Notes: generated by a model not told the origin, from the sequence alone. A stretch of 64,000 nt of DNA from Petunia secreta (GCA_029990175.1 JARKIP010000030.1:16951501-17015500); one strand, 5' to 3'. Positions 1 through 11,279 are shown, numbered from the stretch's first letter. Translations and numbers: made by a program.

Positions 1-560
1 GAAAGAGAAACTTTAAAGAGCTATAGCTATTCTATGACTTGGTATCTAACTAAGGGAGAGTTGTCCTCTATTTATAGAAGAACATTTCTTCATTAAGTCT
101 TGGAATGTCAATTGATGAAAGATGTGCAGCAAGCTTGCATAATGACATAGATACGTAAAGTCTTGAAAAGCCAATTGATGAAGATGTGTGGCAAGTTCCT
201 TTTCATAATGATATGGATATGTGAAGTTTTCCCTTGCTCCTTTATTTTCTTTAATTCCACATTCTTTTATTAAATGTGTAATTCCATATTAACAAGATGT
301 ATAATAAGGAGCAAATATTGTAGCCAAGATATGTAACAAGTTTCTTGCATAGTGAGGAAGACATGTCATGGACTTCTTCTTGCATACGTAAAACTCTTCT
401 TCCATTGTTATTTTCTTTATTTATGATATATTTCTCTGTCCAAGTATTCTTTTCTCTGAAAGATTTGTGAGAAATTATAGGATAATTGAATATATTTATT
501 CATGCTTTTATTTAAAAAATATTTTTTTTAAGAAAATACACGAATAAATTAAATTCATCA
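1..560 (-). repeat. Athila-type 3' LTR, cut by the window edge
   Basis: This stretch repeats 36588-37128 in the same orientation, with scattered substitutions and small indels, so the two are the LTRs of one element. The visible part ends in CA at 560 and is followed by a C/T-rich tract that is a polypurine tract on the minus strand, which makes this the 3' LTR of a minus-strand element. By comparison with the right copy (35685-37128), about 900 bp lie outside the window. A TATA-like CTATAAATAG on the minus strand (68-78) is at the same place in both LTRs. Confidence 0.9.
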
Positions 561-580
561 AATTCCCCCATACTTGAATT
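561..580 (-). other. Polypurine tract of the Athila-type element
   Basis: On the minus strand this reads as a purine-rich run with a GGGGGAA core directly before the TG start of the 3' LTR at 560. In LTR retrotransposons this tract primes plus-strand DNA synthesis. Its position next to the LTR fixes the element boundary. Confidence 0.75.
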
Positions 581-1187
581 TTTTCTCGTCCTCGAGTAAA
601 AAGATTTTTTTTTATTTATTATGAAATTATTTTCTTCAAAAATTACGACTTTTGTAGGATATGCAATTTATTCAAAATAAATATCTCTCATTATGTTCAA
701 TGTAATTATCCTTTCTAAATTCACCAAATCTTTTACCTTATGTCTTAATTCCGACTTGATCAACAAAAGCTTGCATTCTTCGCCTCTTGAATCTTTCAGA
801 ATTGATAAATTTATGGTCACTTATTCAGTAAGTATCATAGCCGAGTCCATAGGCTTGCTTTTCATGTTTATCTCCATTAATATAGATACAACACTAATTT
901 TTAAAATCTTTTAGGACTTTTCTTGGCTTGTAATGTCAGGCTATAGGCTGGTAGGGTAAGGATATATTTATAGTGACTTTTCTCCTTCCAACTTTGAGCA
1001 AACATTTCTTGGTTCTCAGTATTTTCATCATTTTTTTAAGCACTCCTCTTTATTACATTCCCTGCCTTTGCAATATCATTAACAATCATATATTCTCTTT
1101 TTTCTTTTCTTATTTTTTTTGGTACTTCTTCCTCTTGTTCATATCAATCTGTGCTCATTAACTGCTGGAAGAAAGTGTGATTTTATG

Positions 1188-1221
1188 CGTATATATAGAG
1201 ATATATACATATATACGACTA

Positions 1222-1278
<57 letters not shown>
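1188..1278. repeat. TA-rich microsatellite
   Basis: An alternating TA/TATACA stretch, imperfect at its left end and an almost pure (TA)n run at its right end. It is a simple repeat inside the non-coding 3' region of the Athila-type element and is likely to vary in length. Confidence 0.9.
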
Positions 1279-1281
<3 letters not shown>

Positions 1282-1726
1282 GGATCAAGGCTTAAAAAAA
1301 GAGAAATATAGTGTTAAAAAAATTAGGATAAAGTCTTAAAAAAAGGGTTCTAAGAGGTAAAATATGTATATTAGGATAAAGATAAAGAGGCTAGAATTGG
1401 GAATCAAAGAAGGCCTAAGTTCATTTTTCAAAAATCAATGTCATCCATTATTTCGCCTCGAAAAATATTTAGAGCAAGTTCTAGCCAAGTTTATTGATTC
1501 TTCCTGCTTTTGTGATCATAACTTTTCTCAATCCTAATGATTTCTTGAGTCGAAGATGCTTGCTACTGTTTTCACAAAATTAAAATCGTTCACGGAAAAA
1601 CATATGGTGAAAAATAAAAAGAAATAATATTGAGCATAATGTAAAGAATTTATGTTGTTAATTAAATACCTACAAAAAGTCACAGTTTAGAAGAAGATAT
1701 TATTTAAAATATGTATATTAGAATAA

Positions 1727-1745
1727 TCCTCCCCCACACTTGAAC
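1727..1745 (-). other. Second polypurine-like tract upstream of the true one
   Basis: On the minus strand this reads TTCAAGTGTGGGGGAGGA, very like the tract next to the 3' LTR (TTCAAGTATGGGGGAA). It lies about 1.2 kb inside the element. It could be a duplicated or internal polypurine tract, or the remnant of another element's end. No LTR-like TG start follows it. Confidence 0.4.
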
Positions 1746-2290
1746 ATTTCATTCTCCAGAATGAAAATACGTTTTAACACGAGTGGAAAGGGAGTAAAAG
1801 GATTTTTTTTTTTTAAAAAAAAACTAGGATAATTAAAATAAAAATACTACTTAAAAATTTAAATAAAGAAATATTTTTGGCTTTCAAAATTACGACCACA
1901 GAAGAAAGCTTGAAAGAAACTGTGACCACATATATCTATGTGTAATAGACTGATTATTTTAACACCTTAACAGTCGTAAGATCCTAGTTTGAATATAAAC
2001 TAGAAAATTACCTGTGCCAAGATTAGATTTGCACAATTGAATGGTTAACCAACCACCGATCACCATGGAGTTACTCCTGTATAGGTGACACTGTTTTTGT
2101 AGAGGCCCTCATGAGATGTTCCGGTTGTACAATAATCTGGATATTGATCAAATCAATTGGTTAAGCATTTAATTAGTCAGATCTAAGTTGGACTTATGAG
2201 GTTCCATTGCTTCACCCTCAATGGCTACAAGTATGAAACCTTAGTTCTGATTTTAATGTTGCCAGCTCGACATAGTAACTGTGAAACTCA

Positions 2291-3560
2291 TCAATCTATC
2301 ATGGTTACAGATGGTTGCTGCTCAAAATGTCCTCGAAAATACAATTTTAGCCTGTGGCCATTGACTTCAATATTGTCTCCTCTATTAATCTGTTGAATTT
2401 CAATTGCTCCATATGGAGTAACATCTGTAATAATGTAAGGACCTGTCCATCTGGATTTCAATTTTCCAGGAAATAGCCTGAGTCGGCTATTGTACAGAAG
2501 TACCTGATCTCCAATTTTGAAGCTTTTTTGTCGGATCAAGTTGTCATGCCATTTTTTTGTTTTTTCTTTATAAATCTTGGCATTTTCATAAGCTTCAAGC
2601 CTCAACTCTTCCAATTCATTAATCTCAAAAAATGTATTTTTACCAGCAGATGTTAAATTAAAATTCAGTGCTTTTAATGCCCAAAAAGCTTTGTGTTCTA
2701 ATTCGACTGGCAAATGGCAAGCTTTTCCAAAGACTAATCTATATGGGGATGTTCCAATTGGCATTTTAAATGCCGTTCGGTATGCCCATAATGCATCATC
2801 TAATTTTAAAGTCCAATCTTTTCTTGAGATTCCAACCGTTTTTTCAAGTATACTTTTTAATTCGCGGTTAGACACCTCAACTTGCCCTTGAGTTTGAGCA
2901 TGATATGGTGTTCCTGTTTTGTGAGTTACACTATATTTTGATAGCAATGCAGAAAATTGTCTATTCATGAAATGAGTGCCTTGTTCACTAATGATAACTC
3001 GTGGTGTGCTAAATTTGATAAAAATATTTTTTCTGAGAAAATCGCACACAGTTCGAGCATCATTCTTTCTTGTGGGAATGGCTTCAACCCATCGTGAAAC
3101 ATAATCAACAGCCACAAGTATATATTCAAATGAATGAGATGAAGGAAATGGTCCCATAAAATCCATACAGAGACATCAAATATGTCACATACCTAAATTG
3201 ATTGCAGTGGCATTTCATCTCTTTTAGTGATGTTACATGTTCTCTGACACCTGTCACATTGTGCAATATATGCATGAGCGTCCTTAAAAAGTATTGGCTA
3301 GAAGAATCCAGCCTCCAAAACTTTAAAGGCTGTCCGATTTGCAGCATAATGGCCTCCAATTGCTCCATCATGGAAATGATGTAAAATCTTGCTCATTTCT
3401 TCTTCGGGCACACACCTTCTAATAATATTATCTGCACAATATTTAAACAAGTAAGGATCATTCCATAGATAATACTTAGCATCAGATATAAGTTTTTTTC
3501 TTTGTTGGTAAGAGAGATCTTGGGGTGTCCACTTTCCAACCAAGTGATTTGCAATGTCTG
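2291..3560 (-). pseudogene. Athila-type integrase (zinc-binding and catalytic domains), decayed
   Basis: Integrase inserts retrotransposon cDNA into the host genome. The zinc-binding part is in 3240-3543: HH-type histidines in HHFHDGAIGGHYAANR, then the cysteine pair CDRC in a different frame, so there is a frameshift between them. A stop near 3180 separates it from the core. The core is one open frame of 291 codons (2291-3166). It starts at DFMGPFP (first catalytic Asp), continues through TPYHAQTQGQVEVSNRE (catalytic Glu) and ends with a GDQVLLYNSRLRLFPGK C-terminal module. The second catalytic position reads IISEQGTHF, where the family has Asp in IISDxGxHF. So the core looks inactive even though its frame is open. 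Retroelement type is clear from gene order (gag-PR-RT-RH-IN) and the LTR/primer site. Confidence 0.93.
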
Positions 3561-3639
3561 CAAACTAGGGTAGTTGAGTCACAACTGAGCTGACAGAAAA
3601 GATATGTTCATCATGGAATTCTTCTTTTATTTCACAAGA

Positions 3640-4131
3640 CTCAGAAGGAGGGTTCTCTAATCTAGACAAATGGTCAGCTACTTGATTTTCGGTTCTCTTT
3701 TTGTCTTTTTATTTCAAGGTCAAACTCTTGGAGAAGTAAAATCCATCTTAACAATCTAGGTCGAACATCTTTCTTTGTTAAGAGGTATTTTAAAGCTGCA
3801 TGATCAGTGAAACAGTGACCTTGGTTCCTATCAAATAAGAACGAAATTTATCAAAAGCAAATACTACTGCCAATAGTTCTTTTTCTATTGTGGCATAATT
3901 CAGCTGAGCTTCATTTAAAGTCCTACTGGCATAGTATATGGGACGAAAAATTCTATCTTTTCTCTGGCCTAAAATAGCTCCAACAGCTGTATCACTAGCA
4001 TCACACATGACCTCAAAAGGTTGGCTCCAATCAGGGGATACAACCACAGCGGTAGATGATAATTTCTCCTTAAGAGTTTCAAAAGCTTCTAAGCAATCAC
4101 CTGAAAAATCAAATTTGATATCTTTCATCAA
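3640..4131 (-). pseudogene. Athila-type RNase H, frameshifted
   Basis: RNase H removes the RNA strand during reverse transcription. The frame at 3790-4131 has the Asp motif MCDASDTAVGAILGQ, the family segment IYYASRTLNEAQLNYATIEKE with the catalytic Glu, and FDKFRSYLIGTKV. Just after this the frame is lost: the TDHAALKYLL motif (third Asp) is present in another frame near 3780-3820 and continues toward 3660. It lies directly downstream of RT, as expected for gypsy pol. Confidence 0.9.
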
Positions 4132-4182
4132 AAGGTTAGTCAGAGATTTTGAAATCTTTGAAATTTTTTTTATAAACCGTCT

Positions 4183-5060
4183 TTAAAAACCTGCATGGCC
4201 TAAAAAACTTTTAATTCCTTTAACAGTTGTGGGAGGGGGTAATCCTGCTATAAGATCAATTTTAGCCTTATCAACTTCTATCCTTTTAGCAGTGATTTTA
4301 TGTCCTAAAACTATTCCCTCAGTAACCATAAAATGACATTTCTCCCAATTAAGAATCAAGTTTGTCTCTTCACATCTCTTAAGAACTAAGGTCAAATGGT
4401 GGAGACAATCTTCAAATATTTTGCCAAAAAGGGTGAAATCATCCATAAAAATTTCCAAAATTTTTTCAGCCATGTCAGAGAAAATTGCAGACATGCATCG
4501 CTGAAATGTAGCAGGTGCATTGCATAAACCAAATGGGATTCTCCTATATGCATAGGTTCCATGGGGACATGTGAAATTTGTCTTAACCTGATCTTCTAGT
4601 GCAATTGGTATCTGGTTATACCCTGAATATCTATCTAGAAAACAATAAAACCATATCCTGCTTTTCTTTCTAGCATTTGATCAATAAATGGTAAAGGAAA
4701 ATGGTCTTTTCTGGTGGCATCATTGAGACACCTGTAATCAATACGGACTCTCCATCCTGTTACTGTTCTGGTAGGTATGAGTTCATTATTTTCATTTTTT
4801 ATTACCGTCATACCTCCTTTCTTTGGGACCACCTGAACAGGACTTACCCAAGGGCTGTCAGAAATGGGGTAAATAATACCTGCTGCGAGAAGCTTAATAA
4901 CTTCATTTTTTTACCGCTTCTTGCATTGCTGGATTCAATCTCCTTTGGGGTTATTAGCTTGTAGCTATCCTCCATGAGGATTCTGTGTGTGCATATTGCT
5001 GGACTAATGCCTTTGATGTCTGCTATAGTCCACCCTATGTCTCCTTTATGTGTTCTGAGT
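4183..5060 (-). pseudogene. Athila-type reverse transcriptase, broken by frameshifts
   Basis: Two main pieces remain. The fragment at 4635-4832 has the fingers and palm start (VPKKGGMTVIKNEN, RTVTGWRVRIDYRCLNDATR, DHFPLPFIDQMLER). The fragment at 4183-4494 has the catalytic FMDDF (the family's YxDD box, intact), CHFMVTEGIVLGHKI and SFLGHAGF. Between them, around 4500-4630, the palm segment (SGYNQIPIALEDQVKTNFTC) can be read only by changing frame. Upstream, 4844-5060 gives the primer-grip side. At least two frameshifts make it non-functional. Confidence 0.93.
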
Positions 5061-5600
5061 ACTTCCATCAATTTATGTTCTTGTTCTGCAGTCAGAGAAG
5101 ATGAAATTATTACTGGAAATAATTCAGGCTCAAGATAAACATATTTCAAATGGGAAGGGAGAATTTTGAGTTCAATTTTTGTGTGAAGTTCTTCTGATTG
5201 CATTTCATCCTCTTCCTTAGAATCATGTTCCAATAATTTTGCTTCACTTTTGACTACAAGATCATCATCCTGTGTGGTGCCAAATTTAGCCAAACATCTC
5301 TCCATTGAGTCAAAAATCAATTGATCATCTTTAAATTCATCTACAAGATCATCAATCATGTCAATTGAAAAACAAGAAGATGATGGGTCACCTCCTGAAA
5401 ATTTTAGAATATTTTGCATATCAAAAATGACTCTTTCTTCATCAACTCTTAGAATCAGTTGTCCTTAATGAACATCTATGATTTATCTATCTGTAGTAAG
5501 AAAAGGTCTACCTAAAATTATTGGTTCATCAGGACATTCTTCCATTTCAAGTACTATGAAGTCTACAGGGAAAACGAACTTATCTATTCTCATAAGAACA
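5061..5600 (-). pseudogene. Athila pol linker between protease and RT
   Basis: This is the N-terminal two thirds of an open frame reaching 5419. It encodes an acidic, low-complexity linker (many Asp/Glu, residues about 1-85), then LKYVYLEPELFPVIISSSL and a segment ending GDIGWTIADIKGISPAICTH, the usual lead-in to gypsy RT. It has no enzymatic motif of its own. Toward 5600 the frame is broken before the protease segment. Confidence 0.75.
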
Positions 5601-6060
5601 TTTTCAATTATTCCCTTAGGTTTTTAAGTACTTTGATCTGCAAATTGAAGAGAAAGAACTGTATTTTTCATCTCACCAAGATCCAATTTTCTAAAAATAG
5701 AAAATAACATCAAATTAATTGAAGCTCCAGAATCACAACGTGCTTTTTCACAATATAATCCTCCTAAGGTACATGGAATGGTAAAACTTCCTGGATCACC
5801 GAGCTTTTGTGGTAGCTTATTTTGAAGTATAGCACTGCCTTTTTCAGTAAGCATTACCACAGAAACTTCTTCCAATTTTCGTTGCTTGACAAGATTTCTT
5901 TTAGAAATTTGGCATATGAAGGCATTTGTAACAAAGCATCAGTAAAAGGAATATTATTGTGATTTTTCTTTGAAATTTCCAAAAACTTTACAAATTGATT
6001 ATCAAGATTTTCTCTTTTCATTTTTTGTGGAAAAGGAATTGTCATAGGGAGAGGAGTTAC
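5601..6060 (-). pseudogene. Athila-type aspartic protease, frameshifted
   Basis: The retrotransposon protease matures the Gag-Pol polyprotein. The fragment at 5854-6045 (PFPQKMKRENLDNQFVKFLE, ALLQMPSYAKFLKEIL) and the fragment at 5624-5875 (GSAILQNKLPQKLGDPGSFT, then CDSGASINLM) match consecutive parts of the Athila protease region. They are in different frames, so a frameshift lies near 5860. The active-site triad reads D-S-G, compatible with an aspartic protease. The domain stops early near 5620, where the frame closes. Confidence 0.88.
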
Positions 6061-6281
6061 TTTTTCAATATTTTTTTTCTTTTTTTCTGGACTTCTTTCT
6101 CTTGTGACAGTTTACTGGGTGTTTCAACATTCTTACCCTTGTCTACATGTTGCTCTGGCTGGTTCTTTTTCTGTTTGTCAGCATATGGATCATCAAGATT
6201 CTTACCTGACCGTAAGGCGATGGCCTTAAGGTGTTCTTTTGGATTTTTCTCTGTATTTCTTGGTAAGGGACCTTGAATCTT

Positions 6282-7599
6282 TTATGAAACAAGAGTTTCC
6301 AATTGACTTACCTGAATTTCCAAATTCTTAAGGGCAGAATTTTGGCTTTCCATTTTCTCGTCAGTGACCTTAATGTACTTGTACAAAAGGTCATCTAGAC
6401 TTTGATGGGCTTGTTGAGGCCCTTGTTGATATGGAGCTGCTTGCTGATATGGCCTGAAATTCGGTTGCACATGATTTTGATTTTAGTATCCTGGTGGTCC
6501 TTGTATCTGTTGCTTCTGGAAGCTTTGAGAATTCTCAGCGCCATTTGGATTGCTCCATTGAAATCCTGGATGTTTTGTTCCATTGGGCTTCCAAAAAGGT
6601 ATGGCTTGTACCCGATGTCATTGACCTGTTCATCATTCTGATTGGTTGCTTGGCATTCATGGTTCAGATGGTTTCCTCCACACATGTCGCAAGTCTCAGA
6701 CTGGATTGGTTGTTGTGTATTAACCGTAGCAGCTCTTTTTATTACTACACGATCACATGGCCATTGAATAGCATTTTCAGAAATTTCATTCAACAATTGC
6801 AATGCTTCAACAGTGGTTTTGCCCATTATGGAACTTCCTGCAGCTGCATCTATCACATTTCTAGAAGATGGTTTTAGCCCGTGATAGAAAATGTACAGCT
6901 GCATATATTCAGGAATGTCATGATGTGGATATTTTCTTAGCATTATTTTTAATCTTTCCATGCTTGATAAACTGACTCAGTGTCAGTCTGCAAGAAATTA
7001 GAAATATTTTGTCTTAACTTTGTTGTTTTAGCTGGAGAAAAATATTTATTTAAAACTTTATGAGTCATCTGGTCCCATGTAGTAATAGAACCTTGAGGTA
7101 AACTCCGCAACCAAGTCTTGGCATCTCCTTTTAAAGAAAAAGGAAATAGCCTTAACTTGGTTGCTTCAGGAGATACTCCTTTATATTTAGCAGTTTCAAC
7201 TAGTTCCAAGAAATCAATTAAATGACTGTATGGATCTTCACTTGGATCACCGGTGAAAGTACAAGATTGTTGAATTGTTTGAATCAGGCCGGTCCTGATT
7301 TCAAAATTGTTGGCTGCAACTGGGGGTTTTCTCACACTAGACTCACAGTTGAAGCGGTCTGATCTAGCATAATCCCTTAGGATTCTATTTGCTGGTCTTG
7401 GCGCCACTTCGTCAAACTGATCTTCTACAATGACTGGTGGATCTACTCCCAGTTGGTTGTTGCCATCTCTTAGTTGCTGCTCCATTTTGTCACAAGTTGC
7501 ACTTTGAGAAGATGATATTTGTCCTTTCCTGCGCAATCGTAAAGATTTTTCAATTTCAGGATTATAAATGACCAACTCTTTGCTAAAAGAGCGGGTCAT
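6282..7599 (-). pseudogene. Athila-type gag, frameshifted
   Basis: Gag forms the virus-like particle that packages element RNA. The N-terminal part is open from a Met at 7599 to 6949. It has a basic start (RSLRLRRKG-like) and a clear Retrotrans_gag segment (DPYSHLIDFLELVETAKYKG, LFPFSLKGDAKTWLRSLPQG, KYFSPAKTTKLRQNIS). Near 6950-6960 one base is missing and the family sequence continues in the next frame (ERLKIMLRKYPHHDIPEYMQ, down to 6395). That part holds a CCHC-like knuckle, CDMCGGNHLNHEC. A further segment, LDDLLYKYIKVTDEKMESQN, lies at 6282-6470. I chose the 7599 start because nothing similar is found further upstream. Confidence 0.92.
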
Positions 7600-8590
7600 A
7601 AACTACTTGAAATTCTTAAATAATAAAAATATAAAAATAATATTTTAAAGTAGTAGTAATATCAGTACCAGAAAAAAATAGTATAAGAGAAAAAAATTAA
7701 AAATAATAGAAATAGTAAGCATAAAGTAAACTAGTTAATAGTAATATTATTATTATAATAATTAAAAAAAGGATAGAGGAGAATTAGTACTAACAATAAA
7801 AATACAAAAGTACTATATATAAAATAGCAACTAGTAAGTAGTACTAGTAGTGCAAAATATAGATAACACTTGAGTAGTTTGAAAAGAAGGAAAGTAGTAC
7901 GTAAGTGGACTAGTAGTAGTTGTAATAAAGTAAAAGTAATAAAAATTGGTAGAAGGCCTTTCAAGGAAAAAGAAAAGAAAAAGAAAAATAGTGCAATACT
8001 ATTGTTATATGAGCAATGGAAAAGAAATAACAAAGATGTAGTACAATACTATTGTTATTTGAGCAATGGAAAAGAAATAACAATGATTAGATAGTACTAG
8101 TTTGTGATAGAACAAAAATAGTAAGATGACATAAGTTATTATTTATATCTAACTAATAATAATATTAAGAAAATAATAGTAATAGCTATAATTTAAATAG
8201 GAAAAAAATACTTATGCTATAATATAAATATAAGCAGTATTAGTAATAGCACTATAGAACTTAAGAAGAAAAAGAAAACAAAATAGTGTAGAAGTAATAG
8301 TAGCAATAAAAGTAATACTAATATAATAATACTTGTAATACTACTAATAATACTAAATAATTAAAAGGAAGACTTGTTATGTGAAAACAGTACTTATGTA
8401 GTAGTACGGACAACAATTTTCTTTATTTTTTCTTTTCTTTTTAATTTTTTTAATACCGTTAGAGAGAAATAAATAAGTTAGTAGGAATAATAATAATTAT
8501 AATATAACTTATTATAGATATACTAAAGTAGATATTATAATAACAGTAGTAGAGAAAATAAAATGATAGATTAAAGAAGTGACCTGGACT
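7600..8590 (-). other. Athila leader, gag-proximal part; no gene
   Basis: This is very AT-rich sequence with many AATAATA-type runs, between the gag start and the large insertion. With 35384-35660 it forms the untranslated leader between primer binding site and gag. ORFs at 7731-8033 and 7870-8094 are low-complexity. A tandem duplication of about 50 bp lies at 7990-8087. Confidence 0.7.
7990..8087. repeat. Tandem duplication of about 50 bp
   Basis: Two adjacent copies, roughly 7990-8038 and 8041-8087, share CAATACTATTGTTAT and GAGCAATGGAAAAGAAATAA with two or three differences. It is a local duplication in the AT-rich leader and has no evident function. Confidence 0.8.
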
Positions 8591-8595
8591 ATTAG
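8591..8595. other. Target-site duplication ATTAG, left copy
   Basis: ATTAG sits immediately before the TG of the first array LTR. The same five bases follow the final CA of the last array LTR (35379-35383). Five-bp duplications are typical for LTR-retrotransposon integrases. There is no such duplication between the units inside the array. Confidence 0.85.
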
Positions 8596-11266
8596 TGAAA
8601 CGACCCGAAATCCGGTTAGGTCGTGCGGGCACCCGACATCTTCCCCTAGACCCGTCGGGCGAACCCTTACCAATTAAATTAGGAAATAAATATAATAATT
8701 CATAAATAAGGACAAGACTTTAAAAAATTTACAGACATACTAATACCTCTAAGCTGTACAACAGAAATTACAGCTGACTACTCAACATGCTAGGTTTAGG
8801 GCTATCCAGACCAGACATCTAAGAGTACAAAAGAAGACAAATACCTCCTGAAGGGAGCAAACTGCAACTGAAATGATAACCAATAAACTGGTGGCCATCC
8901 GAAATAAAAGCTGGCTCACCCTGACAGCTGAAGTCGTCTACGCTCCTTCACAACGTGGCGAACTCAATCCTGGAGCGAACCTGCCGAAACGAAATAGATA
9001 GACAAGAAACAAACAACAAACAAGGGTGAGTCAAAAGGACTCAATAAGTGGGGCAGACTAGCCACCTCAAAGAATAGGATAGCTAGCCAGGGAGAAAAGA
9101 AACAAATAAACCAGATTTCTCTTATTTAAATTATGAAAAGGCAGAGCCAGATAATAATTAGAAACACGTATGGAATCGCAAACTATTCAATAACCAGGAA
9201 CGTAATACAGCCAGAACATATAGGTATCCTGAACACATCAACAATTAGAAATACATCCTGTTGCGGCGTGCAATCTGATCCATATATTCATCTTGTTGCG
9301 GCGTGCAACCCGATCCATATATTCATACCGCTGCGATGTGCAACCCGATCCATATATTTATACTGTTTCGTGCAACCCGATACCCGCAACTTAGAATACG
9401 AGCCAGAAATATATAGGCAAACTGTAATATGTCCACAACATGGTGTACATACCGCATACATAAAACACAATATAATACACACAATAGTCAGTATGCGGTG
9501 CAATGAGATGGGATGAATGCGGCATGATGCAATGCAGTCACATACTCTTGATACCTATCTCCGGCGCGGGACTCTCATCGTCTACCAGGAGATATATGCA
9601 ATAATGACCCTTCACCGGCTCGGGACTCTCATCGATTACCGGGAAGTATATGTAATGATGACCCTTCACCGGTGCGGGACTCTCATCGCCAACCGGGAAG
9701 TATATGCAATAATGACCCTTCGCCGGTGCGGGACTCTCATCGCCAACCGGGAAGTATATGCAATAATGACCCTTCGCCGGTGCGGGACTCTCATCGCCAA
9801 CCGGGAAGTATATGCAATAATAATCCTTCGCCGGTGCGGGACTCTCATCGCCAACCGGGAAGTATATGCAATAATGACCCTTCGCCGGTGCGGGACTCTC
9901 ATCGCCAACCGGGAAGTATATGCAATAATGACCCTTCGCCGGCGCGGGACTCTCATCGCCAACCGGGAAGTATATGCAATACTCAAAACCAGAGTGCAAT
10001 GCTCATATGTTTAATGCAATACCAACAACAGGGCATAACATATAATATACAATGTAAATCCAAAGCTAAGGCGTAATGAGTACACCTATCGGCAGCTACA
10101 CACGTAAGGAAACACGTGGTAGAAAGTCCACGAGGCCAAGTGCCTCCAAAGAAATGGATATAAACACTTACCTCTCTCAAAAGTTAGCATTGCGACCAAC
10201 AACCGCGTTATTCTTTGAATTCATTGCCAAACGATCCCACTGTGATCAATAAGCAGAAAAATATATCACATTAGGCTAAAGGCTTCATTCCTCACATCTT
10301 AGGGCAATCCAGGTAGGAACCGGATACCCTATTCGCATACGCAATACGCAGGCCCGGCCTATGTACAGGGTTTATGGTCACATAACCAAACCCTAAATAA
10401 ATTACATTTATAAGTTGCCCATAACTCACTGAGTACGAATATATAATCAATTTCGTTATCGGGGTCCATTTGACCCTTTAAACTATCAATTTACGTCATT
10501 AGGGCGATGTCTAATATCCCTATTTTTACCGTAAAAATATATTTAAACACACGTAATAAGCTAAGATAATGAGTTAACATCATTACCTGGATGTTTCGAG
10601 GTGAAAATCCTAATTTTCTCCGGCTCCTTTTCCTTTCCCTTTTCCTTCCTCTCAACTTTTTTTTTTGCTCTTTACTCTTGTTTCCCGTTTCTGTTCTTAT
10701 ACATATCATGACCAAGGGCCACCGCCCATGGTCTTTCTCTTTTTCCATTTCTTTTTTCCTTTTTCATTTTCTTTTATTTTCTTTTCTCGACGAAAATTAA
10801 AACGGTACCCTATGATATTCGAAATAATTTCAACTTTTGCATACAAGTTATACAAAATGTATGTAACATACTCGCGAAGGCGGATCTCAAATTGGACTCC
10901 CGAAACTCAAGATGCGAATTTAAATAGAAAAAGTCAAATTATTTAACTTTCGGCATTTTAGCGGAAACTAGCCGAACAACATCGAAATTAACTTTCGAAA
11001 GTTTACAAAAATAAAAAATAATCATACGAACCTAACGGCGCTTTCGGATTTCGAATCGGAGCTCATTCGGCAAGACCGAGCTCGAAAATCTCTTTTTAAT
11101 ATTTATCGCCAATAAAAACTGAAACCTTCTTCCGATGCCTACCAAACGAGGTTTGATTTAGCTCAAATTTTACAGACAGGTTCTAATGGATATTACGAAT
11201 ATTTTAAAACTATCGGCACGCCAATCGGAGTCCTAACTTCCGAAACGACTGACCGAGGTCGTTTCA
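8596..11266 (-). repeat. Array LTR 1 (3'-most LTR)
   Basis: 2671 bp. It is bounded by TG...CA and starts TGAAACGACC, whereas LTRs 2-5 start TGACACGACC. It has private differences from the others, such as a shortened CTGTTTCGTGCAACC block near 9360-9380. As the outer left LTR of the array it is the 3' LTR in element orientation. It contains the 54-bp minisatellite. Confidence 0.9.
9561..9980. repeat. 54-bp minisatellite in LTR 1
   Basis: Eight units start at 9561, 9615, 9669, 9723, 9777, 9831, 9885 and 9939; the last is cut at 42 bases. The unit core is CGGGACTCTCATCGCCAACC followed by GGGAAGTATATGCAATAATG. Because 54 is a multiple of three and the unit lacks stops in several frames, it gives overlapping 18-residue-periodic ORFs on both strands, which I do not regard as genes. 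The first two units are the most diverged. Confidence 0.95.
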
Positions 11267-11279
11267 TTCTCCTCCACTT
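11267..11279 (-). other. Polypurine tract, array unit 1
   Basis: The minus strand reads AAGTGGAGGAGAA immediately before the TG start of LTR 1. Identical tracts lie at 17275-17287, 23284-23296 and 29295-29307, next to LTRs 2, 3 and 4. Confidence 0.8.

Larger units (their letters stand above)
581..2290 (-). other. Non-coding 3' region of the Athila-type element
   Basis: About 1.7 kb lies between the pol stop and the polypurine tract. Athila elements often carry an envelope-like ORF here, but I see no ORF of that kind on the minus strand, only AT-rich sequence. The short plus-strand ORFs at 693-914 and 973-1161 look like chance. The region holds a TA microsatellite (about 1188-1278) and a second polypurine-like tract at 1727-1745. 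Confidence 0.6.

Noticed and set aside
6395..6877. Plus-strand ORFs (79 and 127 codons) within the Athila gag
   Set aside because: Complement of gag, which is well supported on the minus strand.
9561..9980. CRISPR-like array
   Set aside because: The repeats are directly adjacent without unique spacers, the unit is 54 bp, and the setting is a plant LTR.
9517..10076. Overlapping ORFs of 106-165 codons on both strands, repeated in all five LTRs, as a repeat-protein gene
   Set aside because: They follow from a stop-poor 54-bp minisatellite (a multiple of three), occur in several frames at once on both strands, and lack any start context or domain.
10385..10400. Telomere-like CCCTAAA motif in the array LTRs
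   Set aside because: A single AAACCCTAAATAAA per LTR, not a tandem telomeric repeat.
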